From assembly GCF_000003815.2 (NCBI RefSeq), contig NC_049982.1, positions 17,431,205 to 17,492,817 of the forward strand: a stretch of 61,613 nt of DNA, in the 5' to 3' direction. The notes beneath the pieces are model-generated. The model had not been told where the DNA came from, searched no databases, and saw only the letters and a program-made list of their open reading frames with translations. Origin of the DNA: Branchiostoma floridae. Its lineage: Eukaryota > Chordata > Leptocardii > Amphioxiformes > Branchiostomatidae. Every line of letters begins with the position of its first letter. The first letter of the stretch is position 1. Positions 11,881 through 22,999 of this stretch are shown here, piece after piece. A program made the translations under genes and the position numbers.

Positions 11881-12963
11881 GTGAGTTACAGTACTTTCTG
11901 TTGTAGTGACAAACAGAGCTGCATGTGGAAAACAAGTCAGTATCCCACGGTAAACATGTGCTGAGCTACTACCTACAGCCTGGTGGCAGTGTTGGCTACA
12001 AACATGACTCTGCAGATAGCAGCATGTTTTGGACTCAACAAAACATGTACAAAAATTAAACCACATTGTTGGTATTCACAATAACCATTCCCCACACTGT
12101 TGCCTGGTGTCTGACACCATAAAATAACATACATGTATATGTCGTTTACAATACTATCAAATCCATGTGGATGCCATATGCGATGCAATATTTTGGAAAC
12201 AGGATGATAGAGGAAGGCCTCCGCCAATATATACTGCCATGTTTCAAGATGAAAATGTCCTTGGCATACATGTACAGGTGTGTCCAACACAGTCAGCATC
12301 AGTGTGTCCAATTTCACAAAACTTGTTGTTTTATCATTGAATTTCCATATTCATAAAAAAGAAATAACTTAGCCTTGCTATAGACCTTGAGGAGGATAAT
12401 GATGCACGACTATTGCAGAAATCTCAGGGACGTCCCTTGGAGATGTTTTGAGGTAAGCAGTATTCCTGCTGCAACAACAAACAGGACAGCATCCTTCCTG
12501 TGTCTGTGCGACATCTGCAGTGATTTATCCATTAGTGGAGACCTTTGCGGTCTCCTTTAAAGATAGAAGGATGTAGCCAAGAAGTACATGAGAGTAGTCA
12601 TCCCTATACATGTAATATGTAGATTATTACTGCAAATCTTCACAGCAAATGTTTGTTTTGAATCTACTTAAGTCCATGATCATTTCTTATATGATACTTG
12701 AGAAACACGCCTGTTGTGTGTTTATTCCCCAGGCTTGCAAACTTAATCATTACTGTATTGGAAGGTATTAACACAATTGCCACAAGATATTTTTGTTGTT
12801 GTTGCAAATTATGCCTAAAAAACAAGTTGTTTAGGTTAAAGATCTGTACCAATGTGCTAGGCTTACGAAAATTGCATTGGATGCAAGAGTTTACATTTAT
12901 CAAAGTAGTTGGACATACCTGATGTTTGAGGGATGAGTTGGATCAAAGGTAACACTTGGCATT

Positions 12964-13004
12964 GTATGACTAAAAAGTCTGTTAAGGCTAAAAAGTCTGT
13001 TAAA
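12964..13004 (+). repeat. Short tandem duplication
   Basis: CTAAAAAGTCTGTTAA occurs twice in direct succession about 20 bp apart. Likely replication slippage; no function seen. Confidence 0.6.
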
Positions 13005-13688
13005 GCAGAGAAATGATAGAATATTTGACTGTGCACATCCTGACTGTCTTTTTTCCAATATTTTTTTTTAATTGTGTAGCTTCTGCCTGTTTTACTGTTC
13101 CTTTATGCCTCTTCAGTGGGAGTAATTAGCTGACAGGTCCCACAAGTGCTTACTGATGTGTTAACCTGTTGATGAACATGTAAACTTTTCCCTATTCAAA
13201 CTGCCTGAGGGATCATGATTGAGACCAACATTTTAACACTGTTCTGAAAAACATGCTATAGTTCTTGAATTGGTTGAAATTTCAGATCAGTTTTTTAGTA
13301 ATTGTCAATGTTGAATAATTGTAACAGAAGTGATCTAACCAAAAGGCAGGGGGCACAGAGTTATGCACTGTGATTGTTACAGACCGGAGACAAAAATACA
13401 GTGGATGTATCGATCTGCCATTTCAAAGGGATGCCTGGCATATCTTGCTGAAAGGCTTCCGTTATCCCAACATATTGGTGTTTCCTTAATCAGTACCCAT
13501 CCCAAAAACCTGACCTCCTGTGGTGTAGGTTTCTGATCTTTCTTAAAACTTGTTCAGAACACAATTTTAATTCAATTCTCAACATTCAATGTGCTTTGAA
13601 CAAAGGTTATATCAATTTCCTATGGAGATAGCATAGTGTCTGAATTCATGTTGAAAAAAATGTACTATCTGAGTTGCTAATATGTAAA

Positions 13689-13748
13689 TATATCAACTGG
13701 GTCACTATTCAGAAGATTATTCTGACCCACATGGAGTAGGTTGATATA
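13689..13748. repeat. Inverted repeat with TATATCAAC arms
   Basis: TATATCAAC ... TGGGTCA ... TTCTGACCCA ... GTTGATATA folds into an imperfect hairpin with central TTCAGAAgattaTTCTGA. A small decayed MITE is possible. Confidence 0.45.
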
Positions 13749-15782
13749 TCGGACAGTTCATTTTGTGAAAGATGTAATTTTTTTGCTTCAGTGGTGAGGA
13801 GTTGTCCCCAGACCTTAATGTATGGTGTATGCTTCATCTATAACATTTAACCTGCCAGCATGGTGTGCTCCACAACATTTAACTCTGCTTACCCCACAAA
13901 CCACACAAATGTATGGTGAGAATGTGATGTTTGTACAGTACTGAATGAGCACTGGTACTGGCAGGGCTCATCAACCCTGGTTTGTAGGTCCCCTGTAGGT
14001 CACCTGTGACACCATCACCTACATCTTGTCACTGACTAACGTCCATAGATTTTGCCAACCCTGAAGAAACATCATGGAACCTCTGTTACCAGTAGATCCA
14101 GCACCTACACATGTAAGCGTAGAACAGCCATCTTTGTCTAAGGTTGCAACAGTGGGCCTGTTTTGTACACACTGTACAGATCAGACTAATTACAATTCAG
14201 CTACATATCCTATTCATGATGGGGCTGCTTATCTCAGAACAGGGACTTAACATGCCTGCTATAATAACTGATGAAAAGAGCTGGTCTGCTTCAAAACAGC
14301 TAAGTCACCACTAAGCAGCTGCTGAATCTCACGGGCATTAGTTTAGTTGATTTCAGTTTGGTGATTTCACTATTTATGGCAACAAAACTTACTACAACTG
14401 TAGATCATGAAAGGTGTAATGAAAAGCACAAAACTTTTTCCCTGATATGTATTACGTATAATTACATGTTCTCTAATAAGTTATTCTATTCTATTCTATC
14501 TATCTAATAATACATCTAAGTTGTGTCAAATGCTTAAGCTGATATGGAATATGTATATGGTTATAGTATGCGTGGGTAGCGGTATGAGTATGTTGGTATG
14601 TGTTTGCCTTTTAGAATTGAAAAATTGTCTCTCGTATATATTCTTGTGCTAGATTTACTTATGATGGCAGTTTTCTTTGGCAAAAACATTGATCTGTCAG
14701 TAGCTTTTCACCTCTGACCCTTGCCCACTGGCCAGCATACCTATACTCTGTGTGAGTTGAAACTGATGCAAAACATACCATATAATTTTCATAATAGCGT
14801 GTATACATCACCCACGTGTGAGGAGGAAGTGGGCATCAATTATACCTGGACAGTACCATGTTGGGGTTAAACTCCAGCAGAAGAACACCACCACCCGTGA
14901 GACAAAGTTAGACAGCAGGACAGGTCCAAACCAGGTGACCTCCCGATGGAACTGGAGACCTGACCTGGCAGAATCTGTCTGTAATAATGTCTTTTGTGTG
15001 TCCATTGACTGTCTATTTCATTTTCTTACTGTAATATGGCTTATAGTATATACTTTAAAGATAGAGCACAAGTAAAAGAGTTGTTGGGCTACACATGTTT
15101 TGAAACAAATCTCAAGGTGCATTAAGATCACTCAGACAATTGCCTCAGAAAAGGATTTGTTAGTTATGTAAGGAAGTAAGCATTTTCCACAGCAATTCAA
15201 ACCTTGCAACAAGTCAGGACTTAGCCATTTTGTTACAGTTGGGATCTAGAGAGTATAAATTTGAGTTTTGTACAGCTGATTGATGCGGATTCATGTAGGG
15301 CATTGTCTGGGAAGGAAGGGCCGTGGGGCACTAGAGTAAGCCACATTCCGAGTGACAGAAGTTCATGAGGCGCTGTGAGGTGTGCCCTACCATTAGCCAG
15401 CTGGTCTGGTCATCTGAATTGCTAAGGGAGGAAGAACAACATGCTGGAGTCTTTGTGACATAGCACATTTACATGTAGTAGTTACAAGTAAGGGATATTA
15501 CTGTTTTTGTCCTTGGTCTGTCCAGTTACAATGACAACCCTGTCGAAGATTCTTATGTGCTGAGATGTTACCATTTCGTCTTCAGACACAGGTCAGCAAA
15601 CAGGTGTTTGTTTAACACCTGTCAATCTCACATTAGCCACTCTTACAATTAAACATCTGCCTAGAAAGGAGTAGCTGCATCCTATTATCCTCTAGTTTTA
15701 GTGATCACAGAACTTATCAAGCTAAATTCTTTGACTTGTAAAAACTCTTTGAAGCAGTTCCCATGATTCTTACCGCCTTCGC

Positions 15783-15947
15783 AGACTTCTTAAAGCACCG
15801 CATTTATTTTGGGGGGATGCGCTGTCAGAGTCACGATTTTCAACATGGGCAAAACGATCTTCCCTGATATAGAGAAGCTAATAGCCCATGTTGAAAATTG
15901 TTAATCAGCACTCACCCAAAAATAGACACTGGCACAGCAAGAAGTCT
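15783..15947. mobile_element. 165-bp inverted-repeat element
   Basis: Ends AGACTTCTT / AAGAAGTCT, imperfect long arms, and a perfect internal pair TTTTCAACATGGGC / GCCCATGTTGAAAA at 15,837 and 15,883. No convincing target-site duplication, so the family is unknown. Confidence 0.55.
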
Positions 15948-16811
15948 CTAAAGAATACTACCAAGGAATCCATGATTGCATTGGAGCTTTTCCTTCCTCC
16001 AAAAGGGTGCCTTCCTGATCAATTTTAATTCATTACTTCAATATCAATAGGAAGTCCTGAAGGACGTTATGAGAACATACTGTTCAGGTGATTGTCACAC
16101 ACTTATACTTGCAGCATTGACCAGGTGGTCCCATAAATAAGACACACAATAGGTTACTGTTGTAATGATGTCTCCTGCTATGATATATAACTGTACTTAC
16201 ATGACTTTAGCCCTCATTACCCATGGATTACTGTACAAAGTGGGATTTTAAGATCAGTTAATCTTGCACTCTGACATAGTTGTCAATTTCTGGTGCTCGT
16301 GGTAATCACTTAGGTTTCTTATCCCTATAATTACATGCACATTGTTGGCAATTATATCTCTTTTCTGCTGTTCCAGTGAAATCTACAGAGCTGTAAAAGA
16401 TTTACAGTTGTGTGTCTGTACCATCCACCCATCATTATGCCAGGATGATATAGCAGCGTGCTGAGTAACAAAATAGACTTCCGGTCGTAGTCAGAGGTCA
16501 GCCATTGTTCTTTGTCAGGTGCACAACAAAGGGAGGAACGACATCATGTGTGCTGCACCAGATGTGGGGGTTGCATGACCCTTGATGCCGCAGTTGAATC
16601 CAATCTTATTTACATGAAATGCAACATGAGCAACGACATTTGAATTAGCACCATTGTGGTGTTGCACTCAATTCTTCAGCTTAGTTTACTTAAATGCTAC
16701 AGAAAAAAACTGAAGAGTGAATTACATGATGTTACAGCTTCTTAGCTAAATGTGTTAATCTACAAGTAGATCCTACAGTAGCATTAGATAGTATCAAAAG
16801 CTGGCAAAGGA

Positions 16812-16876
16812 GTGAAGCCGCCTAGGAGTATGTATGGCTACCGGAGGCCATACACACACTCCTAGACCAGTTTCAC
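16812..16876. repeat. 65-bp imperfect palindrome
   Basis: GTGAAgcc...CTAGGAGTaTGTaTGGC folds onto GGCCATACACACACTCCTAG...TTCAC with a loop near TACCGGA. Probably a tiny MITE. Confidence 0.55.
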
Positions 16877-17064
16877 TAGGATCTGCTGGGATGTGTAACT
16901 AAGAGTTGGATGTCTCTGTAATACATGGCACTTTTAGCTCATTTCTTCATTCTGTATTGTTGAGTTGTTGATCTTCATTCAGATTTGTTGTCTTGATTAC
17001 TTTTACGTCCACTCCAATATTAGGGAGGATGTAAACTAGAACCAGGGTAGTTACCCAATAGTTT

Positions 17065-17097
17065 AAATCAAATAGTGTCAATGACACTATTTGATTT
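17065..17097. repeat. 33-bp perfect palindrome
   Basis: AAATCAAATAGTGTC-AAT-GACACTATTTGATTT, 15-bp perfect arms around a 3-base centre. Lies in a spacer/intron about 350 bp before the candidate exon at 17,446. Confidence 0.7.
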
Positions 17098-17445
17098 TAA
17101 AGAAACATTACTGGCTTTCCCTTTTATTTTTTGCAAATACATTTCTATGAAGTGCTTAATGTGTCAACTCTCTGTCAATTAGAAATGGTACCTTCATGTA
17201 TCAAACTTTCAAAGAGTATTATCTACAGAAGAGTGTTGATCAAATATCGTGCCCCAAAGCTCACTGTACTCTGACATGTAGGTATCTCTATCAGTAACAG
17301 GTTTGAGATGTCACCTTGATTTAGAAATTGATGCAAGAGAGAGACTGATAGATGAGTAGCTGACCTTTCTGAAGCAAATAGCTGGAGCTGTAGCAATCCC
17401 TGTGATCATGCCATTCCCTCACTTCTCTCCGATTTATTGCTCCAG

Positions 17446-17478
17446 GATGCGGTGTCTCCACAGAGACGAGCTGCGCAG
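17446..17478 (+). CDS. Candidate 33-nt internal exon, gene unknown
   Basis: Flanked by ATTGCTCCAG and by the donor GTATGTGG. Phase 0 reads DAVSPQRRAAQ. The length is a multiple of three and it would join the phase-0 end of the exon at 3781-3810. All three phases are open, so the frame is not proven. No family recognised. Confidence 0.35.
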
Positions 17479-18627
17479 GTATGTGGTGAATCTTGCCGGA
17501 AGGTGCAGGTGTGTCAATTTACAAATTCACTGCATTCTGCTGTAGGCCCAGGGACGTGTTTGTCGCCAAACCTTCATTTGTTGTCGAGCAATTTTGACAA
17601 TCAAGCTCAAGTTAGTGACATGTTGTGAAAAGAACAGAGAAGAACAGATGACTATCTTTGAAATGGAGTATTTACCCATTGACAGGGAACATTTTTCAGT
17701 GCTGAGCTATGGATCATTCTTAGTAGTTCTGCTTTCTAATAATCAACCAGTGGCTTGTTTCTCCTCAAGCTGAAATTAGTCCTCTACTATCCTTGAGTCC
17801 AAGCAGCTATATCCTGCTCTTGACAAAAATGGACTAAAAAAAAAGAAAACATTTCTTTTAATGCACAGAGCTGAACTTAAACATTAAAGCTGGCTTGAAT
17901 ATAGACATTAGCAATGCAGCTTCTAGACCAAAAGGTCATAGTCTCAAATTCTCAGGTGTAATAATTTAAGTGTTATAAACCCCACTGTGCTCTGCACACC
18001 TCTGATGGTGGTTACATTGTACATACATGTACATGTATAATGCATTCTGCAGCAGATGAAGTAAACTGTTGGGCCAGTGACTAAGGAGAACCACACCTCC
18101 AACATCTGATTTAAAAACCCAACACACTTATTATAGGATAGAAGTAGGAGTACACCCCAGTGTGGTCCACTTAGAAGACTACTTTGAAAAATCCTCTTGT
18201 TGAGGAAAGTGATTTGTACTGTTTGCCTATCTATGGCATAGTGTAATTCCTCAAATACATATTGTTTCTTTCACCACAATTAAAGAAAATTATTGTTGAA
18301 AAAAAGCAATATGTGTTGAATTATGAAAAAATTAACATTTGTGATTTTTGTCAAACTTTTTGTACCTGGATCTTCTCCTCATTGGTTGATGAAAACTCTA
18401 CAGTTATCCAGTTTCACCTTTAAGAAACTTGTACAGTCAGTCATATCATTGAAGGAAGTGATGACTTTAGGTGATGTAGAGATAAGGAAGACTCCCTGCC
18501 CTTAGGGCTTGCTGGAGAAGCCATCACTCATCCTTGCATTGCATTACAACACAAAGACAGAACTGGTATTAGAAGCATGTAGTCAATAATAGGACGCTGG
18601 ACATACTAATTTTTCTACCATCTACAG

Positions 18628-18708
18628 AACCTGCTGGGTGGTCGGGCAATAGCGTCCTTTGGCAAGACGATGTTTTGTCTACTGTATTTGTTTCCTCCGG
18701 ACTGCTGG
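18628..18708 (+). CDS. Candidate 81-nt internal exon, gene unknown
   Basis: Acceptor ACCATCTACAG and a moderate donor GTGACA. Phase 0 reads NLLGGRAIASFGKTMF and continues open for 27 codons. Another phase is also open, so the frame rests only on agreement with neighbouring candidate exons. Weakest donor of the set. Confidence 0.22.
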
Positions 18709-18839
18709 GTGACATTCTGTAAGCAGAAAGGTGTCTTCCCAGCATCAGTTTTGCCGATGACACCAAAATATTACTGCAGTTGTGACACGCTAGTGTACAG
18801 ACTACAAAAAAAGCTTGTTTATAACCTCAGCTGTCTGGT

Positions 18840-19130
18840 GAATGGCAGAGGTCCCGCCAGTCAATGAGGCATGTCAGAGGACGGAGCGCAGCGGATGGTA
18901 CAGTCACGCAATCCGCGACTCTGATTTCGCGTCCTGGCACGGTAGAGAAATGTCGACATGGTCGTTGACGACACCTTAGTCTTCGGAAATTCCTTCCCAG
19001 CCCCGGGGTCATCGCCGCATGAGAATGCAGTAAACACAAGACGACCGCGCTGTTCTTTAGGGGGAGGGCGAACCCGGGACCCGACCAGGATTAAGTTTTA
19101 GGCTGGTGTGGGTACAAACAAACCGGGGTA
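18840..19130. other. GC/CpG-rich patch within AT-rich sequence
   Basis: Many CpG dinucleotides and short open frames on both strands (for example a 45-codon ATG frame from 18,842). None has splice partners I trust. It may be an internal promoter or enhancer of the plus-strand transcription unit, or simply a young insertion. Confidence 0.3.
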
Positions 19131-19373
19131 GACTGGAGGTGTGAGAGTCACTGGAGCTTATAATTATGGAGCAAACACTTGTGTTTGGGTCCTAAATCTC
19201 CCGAGATATTGAGAAGGGAAACATGGCACAAGTAGTATCATGGGACTCGTTAATCAGAAAGGAGTCACAACAACTGTTTGAGCACTTCATAGTTCAGCAT
19301 AATGGCTGTCCCCCAGGAAAACCTGTGTAGGTACATGTATGTGTGTAGGTGTGGGGAGGACTGGTGAGGCTGG

Positions 19374-19482
19374 ACAAAGGGGATCAGTTACAGCCAACCC
19401 ATAGACTGGGCAGTACACTGGACTCTGGACTGCAAAATGTTTTTTATATGTACCATAAAATTATGATATTTTCAACAATTTA
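19374..19482 (+). repeat. Dispersed repeat, copy 1 (ATCAGTTACAGCCAAC family)
   Basis: Shares GGATCAGTTACAGCCAACCC, CATAGACTGG, GCAAAATGTTT and TTTCAACAATTT with 32,062-32,160, in the same order and orientation. Confidence 0.7.
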
Positions 19483-19882
19483 CTTAAGGTCTGGTGGAGG
19501 AGAAAATGTGTTGCATTTGCTTTGAATGTGTACTTTCATCACCCACCGATGAATCCTATTTTGGTCAAAACCTGGACTCCAACTTTGAAATAATGTTCTT
19601 CATAATTGTCAAGAACAGCCTCAAACTAAGAGCAAAGACCAGCAGAATGTAGTACCTTATTGTTTTAGTTGGTTTGGGCTACTTTCCTATGTACTTCTAC
19701 AGGACAGCTATTAGGTGTTATATCTTATCATTGAGGTGGCTGTGCTTTCTGGAGCATATCTCTGTCACAATGGACACATGACATTGTCCATCCTTCAAAC
19801 ACAAATGTCAACTCTTAAGTCATCTTTCTGGAGATACTTCAAGTTGACTCTGTATCGTTCCACATGCCCCCATGCCTTTCAG

Positions 19883-19942
19883 CGCCCCCAGCTTGGTATT
19901 TGCTCAGTTGTGCGTGAAGTTTGGCCACAAACTGTCCTGCAG
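19883..19942 (+). CDS. Candidate 60-nt internal exon, gene unknown
   Basis: Acceptor CATGCCTTTCAG after a C/T-rich tract, donor GTGGCT. Phase 0 reads RPQLGICSVVREVWPQTVLQ. A second phase is also open (APSLVFAQLCVKFGHKLSC), while the third has a TGA, which argues against the alternative phase-1 reading of the whole chain. No family recognised. Confidence 0.25.
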
Positions 19943-21325
19943 GTGGCTCGTCTCTCCTGTCATGTGGGGTGGTCATCACTTTGGCTATGTTTCCACTTTT
20001 CAAATACCCAATGAATATTCAGCAATGTAGTAAAGTATATACATAATTTCCATTTATTTTGTAACTTTTTACCCATTTTGATAGTGATAGGTTTGGTCAT
20101 ACATTTCTGTTAATGATGTGGCCTGGTGAAAAAAAGAGTTTAAAACTTTGGCTCAGAGGTAAAGCAAACTTGTCTGCACAGGGAAGTTAACCTTAGAATG
20201 TAATATTGACAACAGGTACCAAGCACATTGATGAAGGGAAGGAAAAATAAAAAAAATCCCAACAACCCCACCATTCCCCTGCTTTCTTCTGTAACGAGGA
20301 AGAGATCGCCAGTGGCCATGGAATTAGCAGTAGTAGTGAATTCTGAACAAATCCAGACTTGTGAATAAAGTTAAGCCATATTGCTACAGCATGTATGAAG
20401 CATCATTTTGATAATGGCAGACAGAAGATTTCTCCTCCCATGTTTATAAAAATCATAATGGGTTAGGAGGAAAGTCAGAATAGTTCTTTCAGCACATGTC
20501 CAAAGTGGTGTTATTCATCTTGTTCCAGTTTATTCACACTCAAACTGGCAGGTTTCACATGAGGCAGGTGTGTGGGGAACAGGCAGTCATGTCTACTTTT
20601 GTTTGGACAGTCTGCAAAACACTTAACACTTGATAGAGTTCAACAGTAGGTATTACAGATTCTGCCACCAGTTCTGATACAGAGAAATGTGGCAGTAAAC
20701 TTGTTTAAGGGTAATTTCTTAATGCAATCCACCCCCTGTATGACGAAGTTCCTTCTGCCAGAACAAACCTTTGAATCAAAAAGGCTTTAGTTAGTACTTT
20801 GGATTTTGCAAATTATTATCACAGTGAACCTTATATGAAAAAAAATAAATCAATAAAGCTTAAGGACATGAAATCTTCGATGAAATATAACCTTCAGTTT
20901 CTCTTGGGTATCAAAATCTAGTCAAACTCAATCAAGGAATTTATTCAGAACGTGATAACTGTGTCACAGATTCCTTTTTGTACATGTGTATATATTGCAT
21001 TTTACCAGAAAATAGTCAACATCAGTTTATAAAGCTGTACATGTGTAGGTTTGTAGTTAACTGTAATTGATGAGTGGACCACAATCCATACATGCACAGT
21101 TGAGAGAAATGTGTTTTTTAGTCTTTTTGTGCAATATTGCATTAAGCAAACTGCTCAGTTTTGACCTTGTAAAAGTTTTAATCAAAGTCAGAGACATCTA
21201 TTTCTCTTGTTTGTTTTGTTGAACACATCAGTGTGTACAAAATCAACACACATCAGACCAATGTGCATCATTAGAAGAAAATAGCTCAATTGAGCTGGTT
21301 CAAACAGAATTTTCTTTGTTTCCAG

Positions 21326-21424
21326 CTCGCTCCGCCCAGTTTGAGGGAGAGTCATCATTCCTCGCCCCACCGGGTCCTCACCTCTGTGTGCCAGCCTTCC
21401 ACAGCGCTGCCTCACCGAGTTCCG
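21326..21424 (+). CDS. Candidate 99-nt internal exon, gene unknown
   Basis: Strong acceptor TTTCTTTGTTTCCAG and a weak donor GTGTCA. Phase 0 is open for 33 codons (begins LAPPSLRESHHSSPHRV). A second acceptor, CCTTCCACAG, lies inside it and would start an exon reading RCLTEFRCQALFYQLQIPK, so the true 5' border is uncertain. GC content is higher than the flanking sequence. Confidence 0.25.
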
Positions 21425-22203
21425 GTGTCAGGCTTTGTTCTACCAGCTGCAGATTCCTAAGGGTTGAGAAACTACCAGGGACTGCTGGCCCAACACATCC
21501 AGCAAACAGCAGCCCACTTCGTACATGTACATGTTAAAGATTGCTGGGTTATATTTGTCCTGAAATTTCAATTATTTTACTGTTCAGAAAGTTTTGTGAA
21601 AACGTCTAATCAGACCTAGCCTTTGTAAACCTGCATTAGCTGAACTATTTTGCTATACGTACATCTGTTGTATGTTGTACGTTGTTACATAAGAATCTTA
21701 TTTCTTTATGGTCCCCTCATGAATATATTGATTTGTCAGTACTGGTGCTGACTGTTTGACAGGTAGACCAGGATTTGGCCATCAGTGTCCTGTTTATGTA
21801 CGTCAGAGCGCTCCTGTGTACCAAACAAATCACAACTACCTTACATTGATGGGAGAAAACTTAATTGGAATGGGCCAGTGCTTTTCTCACCACTAAAGCA
21901 ATGTCCTCAAAACCTTTCCTAGGCATTACAACTGGCCCTTCATGTCTCTTTGTTGTCCGATATTGTCTGATAAAAGTGAAGGATTAGAGAATGTTGAAAA
22001 GCCTTGATTGCCAGCAACAGATATTTGTACTTCTTAAGTCTGTTGCTCAGCATGAAAAATTTCAATAGCATGTCTTTACTTAAGTCCATACAGGTGGCTA
22101 GTAAAAAATGTTTACGCAGCTGTCTATATTATAATATGCATTTAAAAGTTTAAAAGCATTTGTCCAATTGTTCTGCAATATCATTGACAATGCAACATCA
22201 CCA

Positions 22204-22299
22204 TAGCCTGGTATCCTTTCTTATCATAGCTACTGGGCCTCACCTTTGCAAAGGAACGAAAGAGACCCAATAGGTACTATTGAGATGGATGCCAGGCTA
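22204..22299. mobile_element. 96-bp TIR element, TAGCCTGG family
   Basis: Ends TAGCCTGGTATCC and GGATGCCAGGCTA are inverted repeats of each other with one mismatch. Related ends occur at 53,103-53,223 and 55,196. Too small to encode anything; a MITE. Confidence 0.6.
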
Positions 22300-22921
22300 A
22301 CATCATTGATAAACATGAACATATGTAATCAAATGTTGATCTTTCTGTAGTATTTTTGCAGATAGCAGAGTGAGCATCCAGACAGCAAACTACCTCAGGA
22401 TTTGACAAAAAATTAGGAGATAGCTATCTCGACGCCCAAAATCTAAATTTTCTTATTTCGCTACGTTTGACGTTTGTGATCAACACGTTTGCAGAGTCAT
22501 TATTTACAGGAACCCCAGTCACCTTATCTCATAACAAATATTTTGGACACCTTTTGAGTCAAGTTACTTTGCGGCATCATACAAGTTCTCAGAGGAATTT
22601 CAAAGGGCGACAGGGTAGAATGCGCGGTGCGATTCTGTTTCAACGGATTTCTTCAGAAACCCCCTGCAGGTCCGACTCTTGCTTTCAGCCCCCATCAGTT
22701 GGTCCCGTCTTACAAAATGCCTTTTCTCCAAAATCATAAAGTGTGACTTTGTTGGGCTGTGGGCCAGCTGCCAAGTGGATATTTGCGTAATTGATCTTGT
22801 GAATGAGTGGTCGGAGTCATTGTCTGACATGCATGCCGGGTGAGTGGTCCCCGCATGAGGGCAACGGGTCAGGTATTGATACGTTTTGCCTGAACTTCAC
22901 ATTGCTTTGATCTCCCGCCAG

Positions 22922-22993
22922 TTGTACACCTTGCTGGCCACGGTGAAACCTATCCTGCTGCCCAGCGTAATGGAGACGTCCGCCACAGAACAG
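22922..22993 (+). CDS. Candidate 72-nt internal exon, gene unknown
   Basis: Acceptor TTTGATCTCCCGCCAG and donor GTAGAT. Phase 0 reads LYTLLATVKPILLPSVMETS and ends ATEQ, a plausible amphipathic helix. It keeps phase 0 with the other candidate exons. The family is not recognised. Confidence 0.35.
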
Positions 22994-22999
22994 GTAGAT

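Noticed and set aside
17446-22993. Alternative phase for the candidate exon chain (readings such as CGVSTETSC and VHLAGHGETYP)
   Set aside because: This phase has a TGA in the 19,883 exon, whereas phase 0 stays open and also agrees with the end of exon 1.
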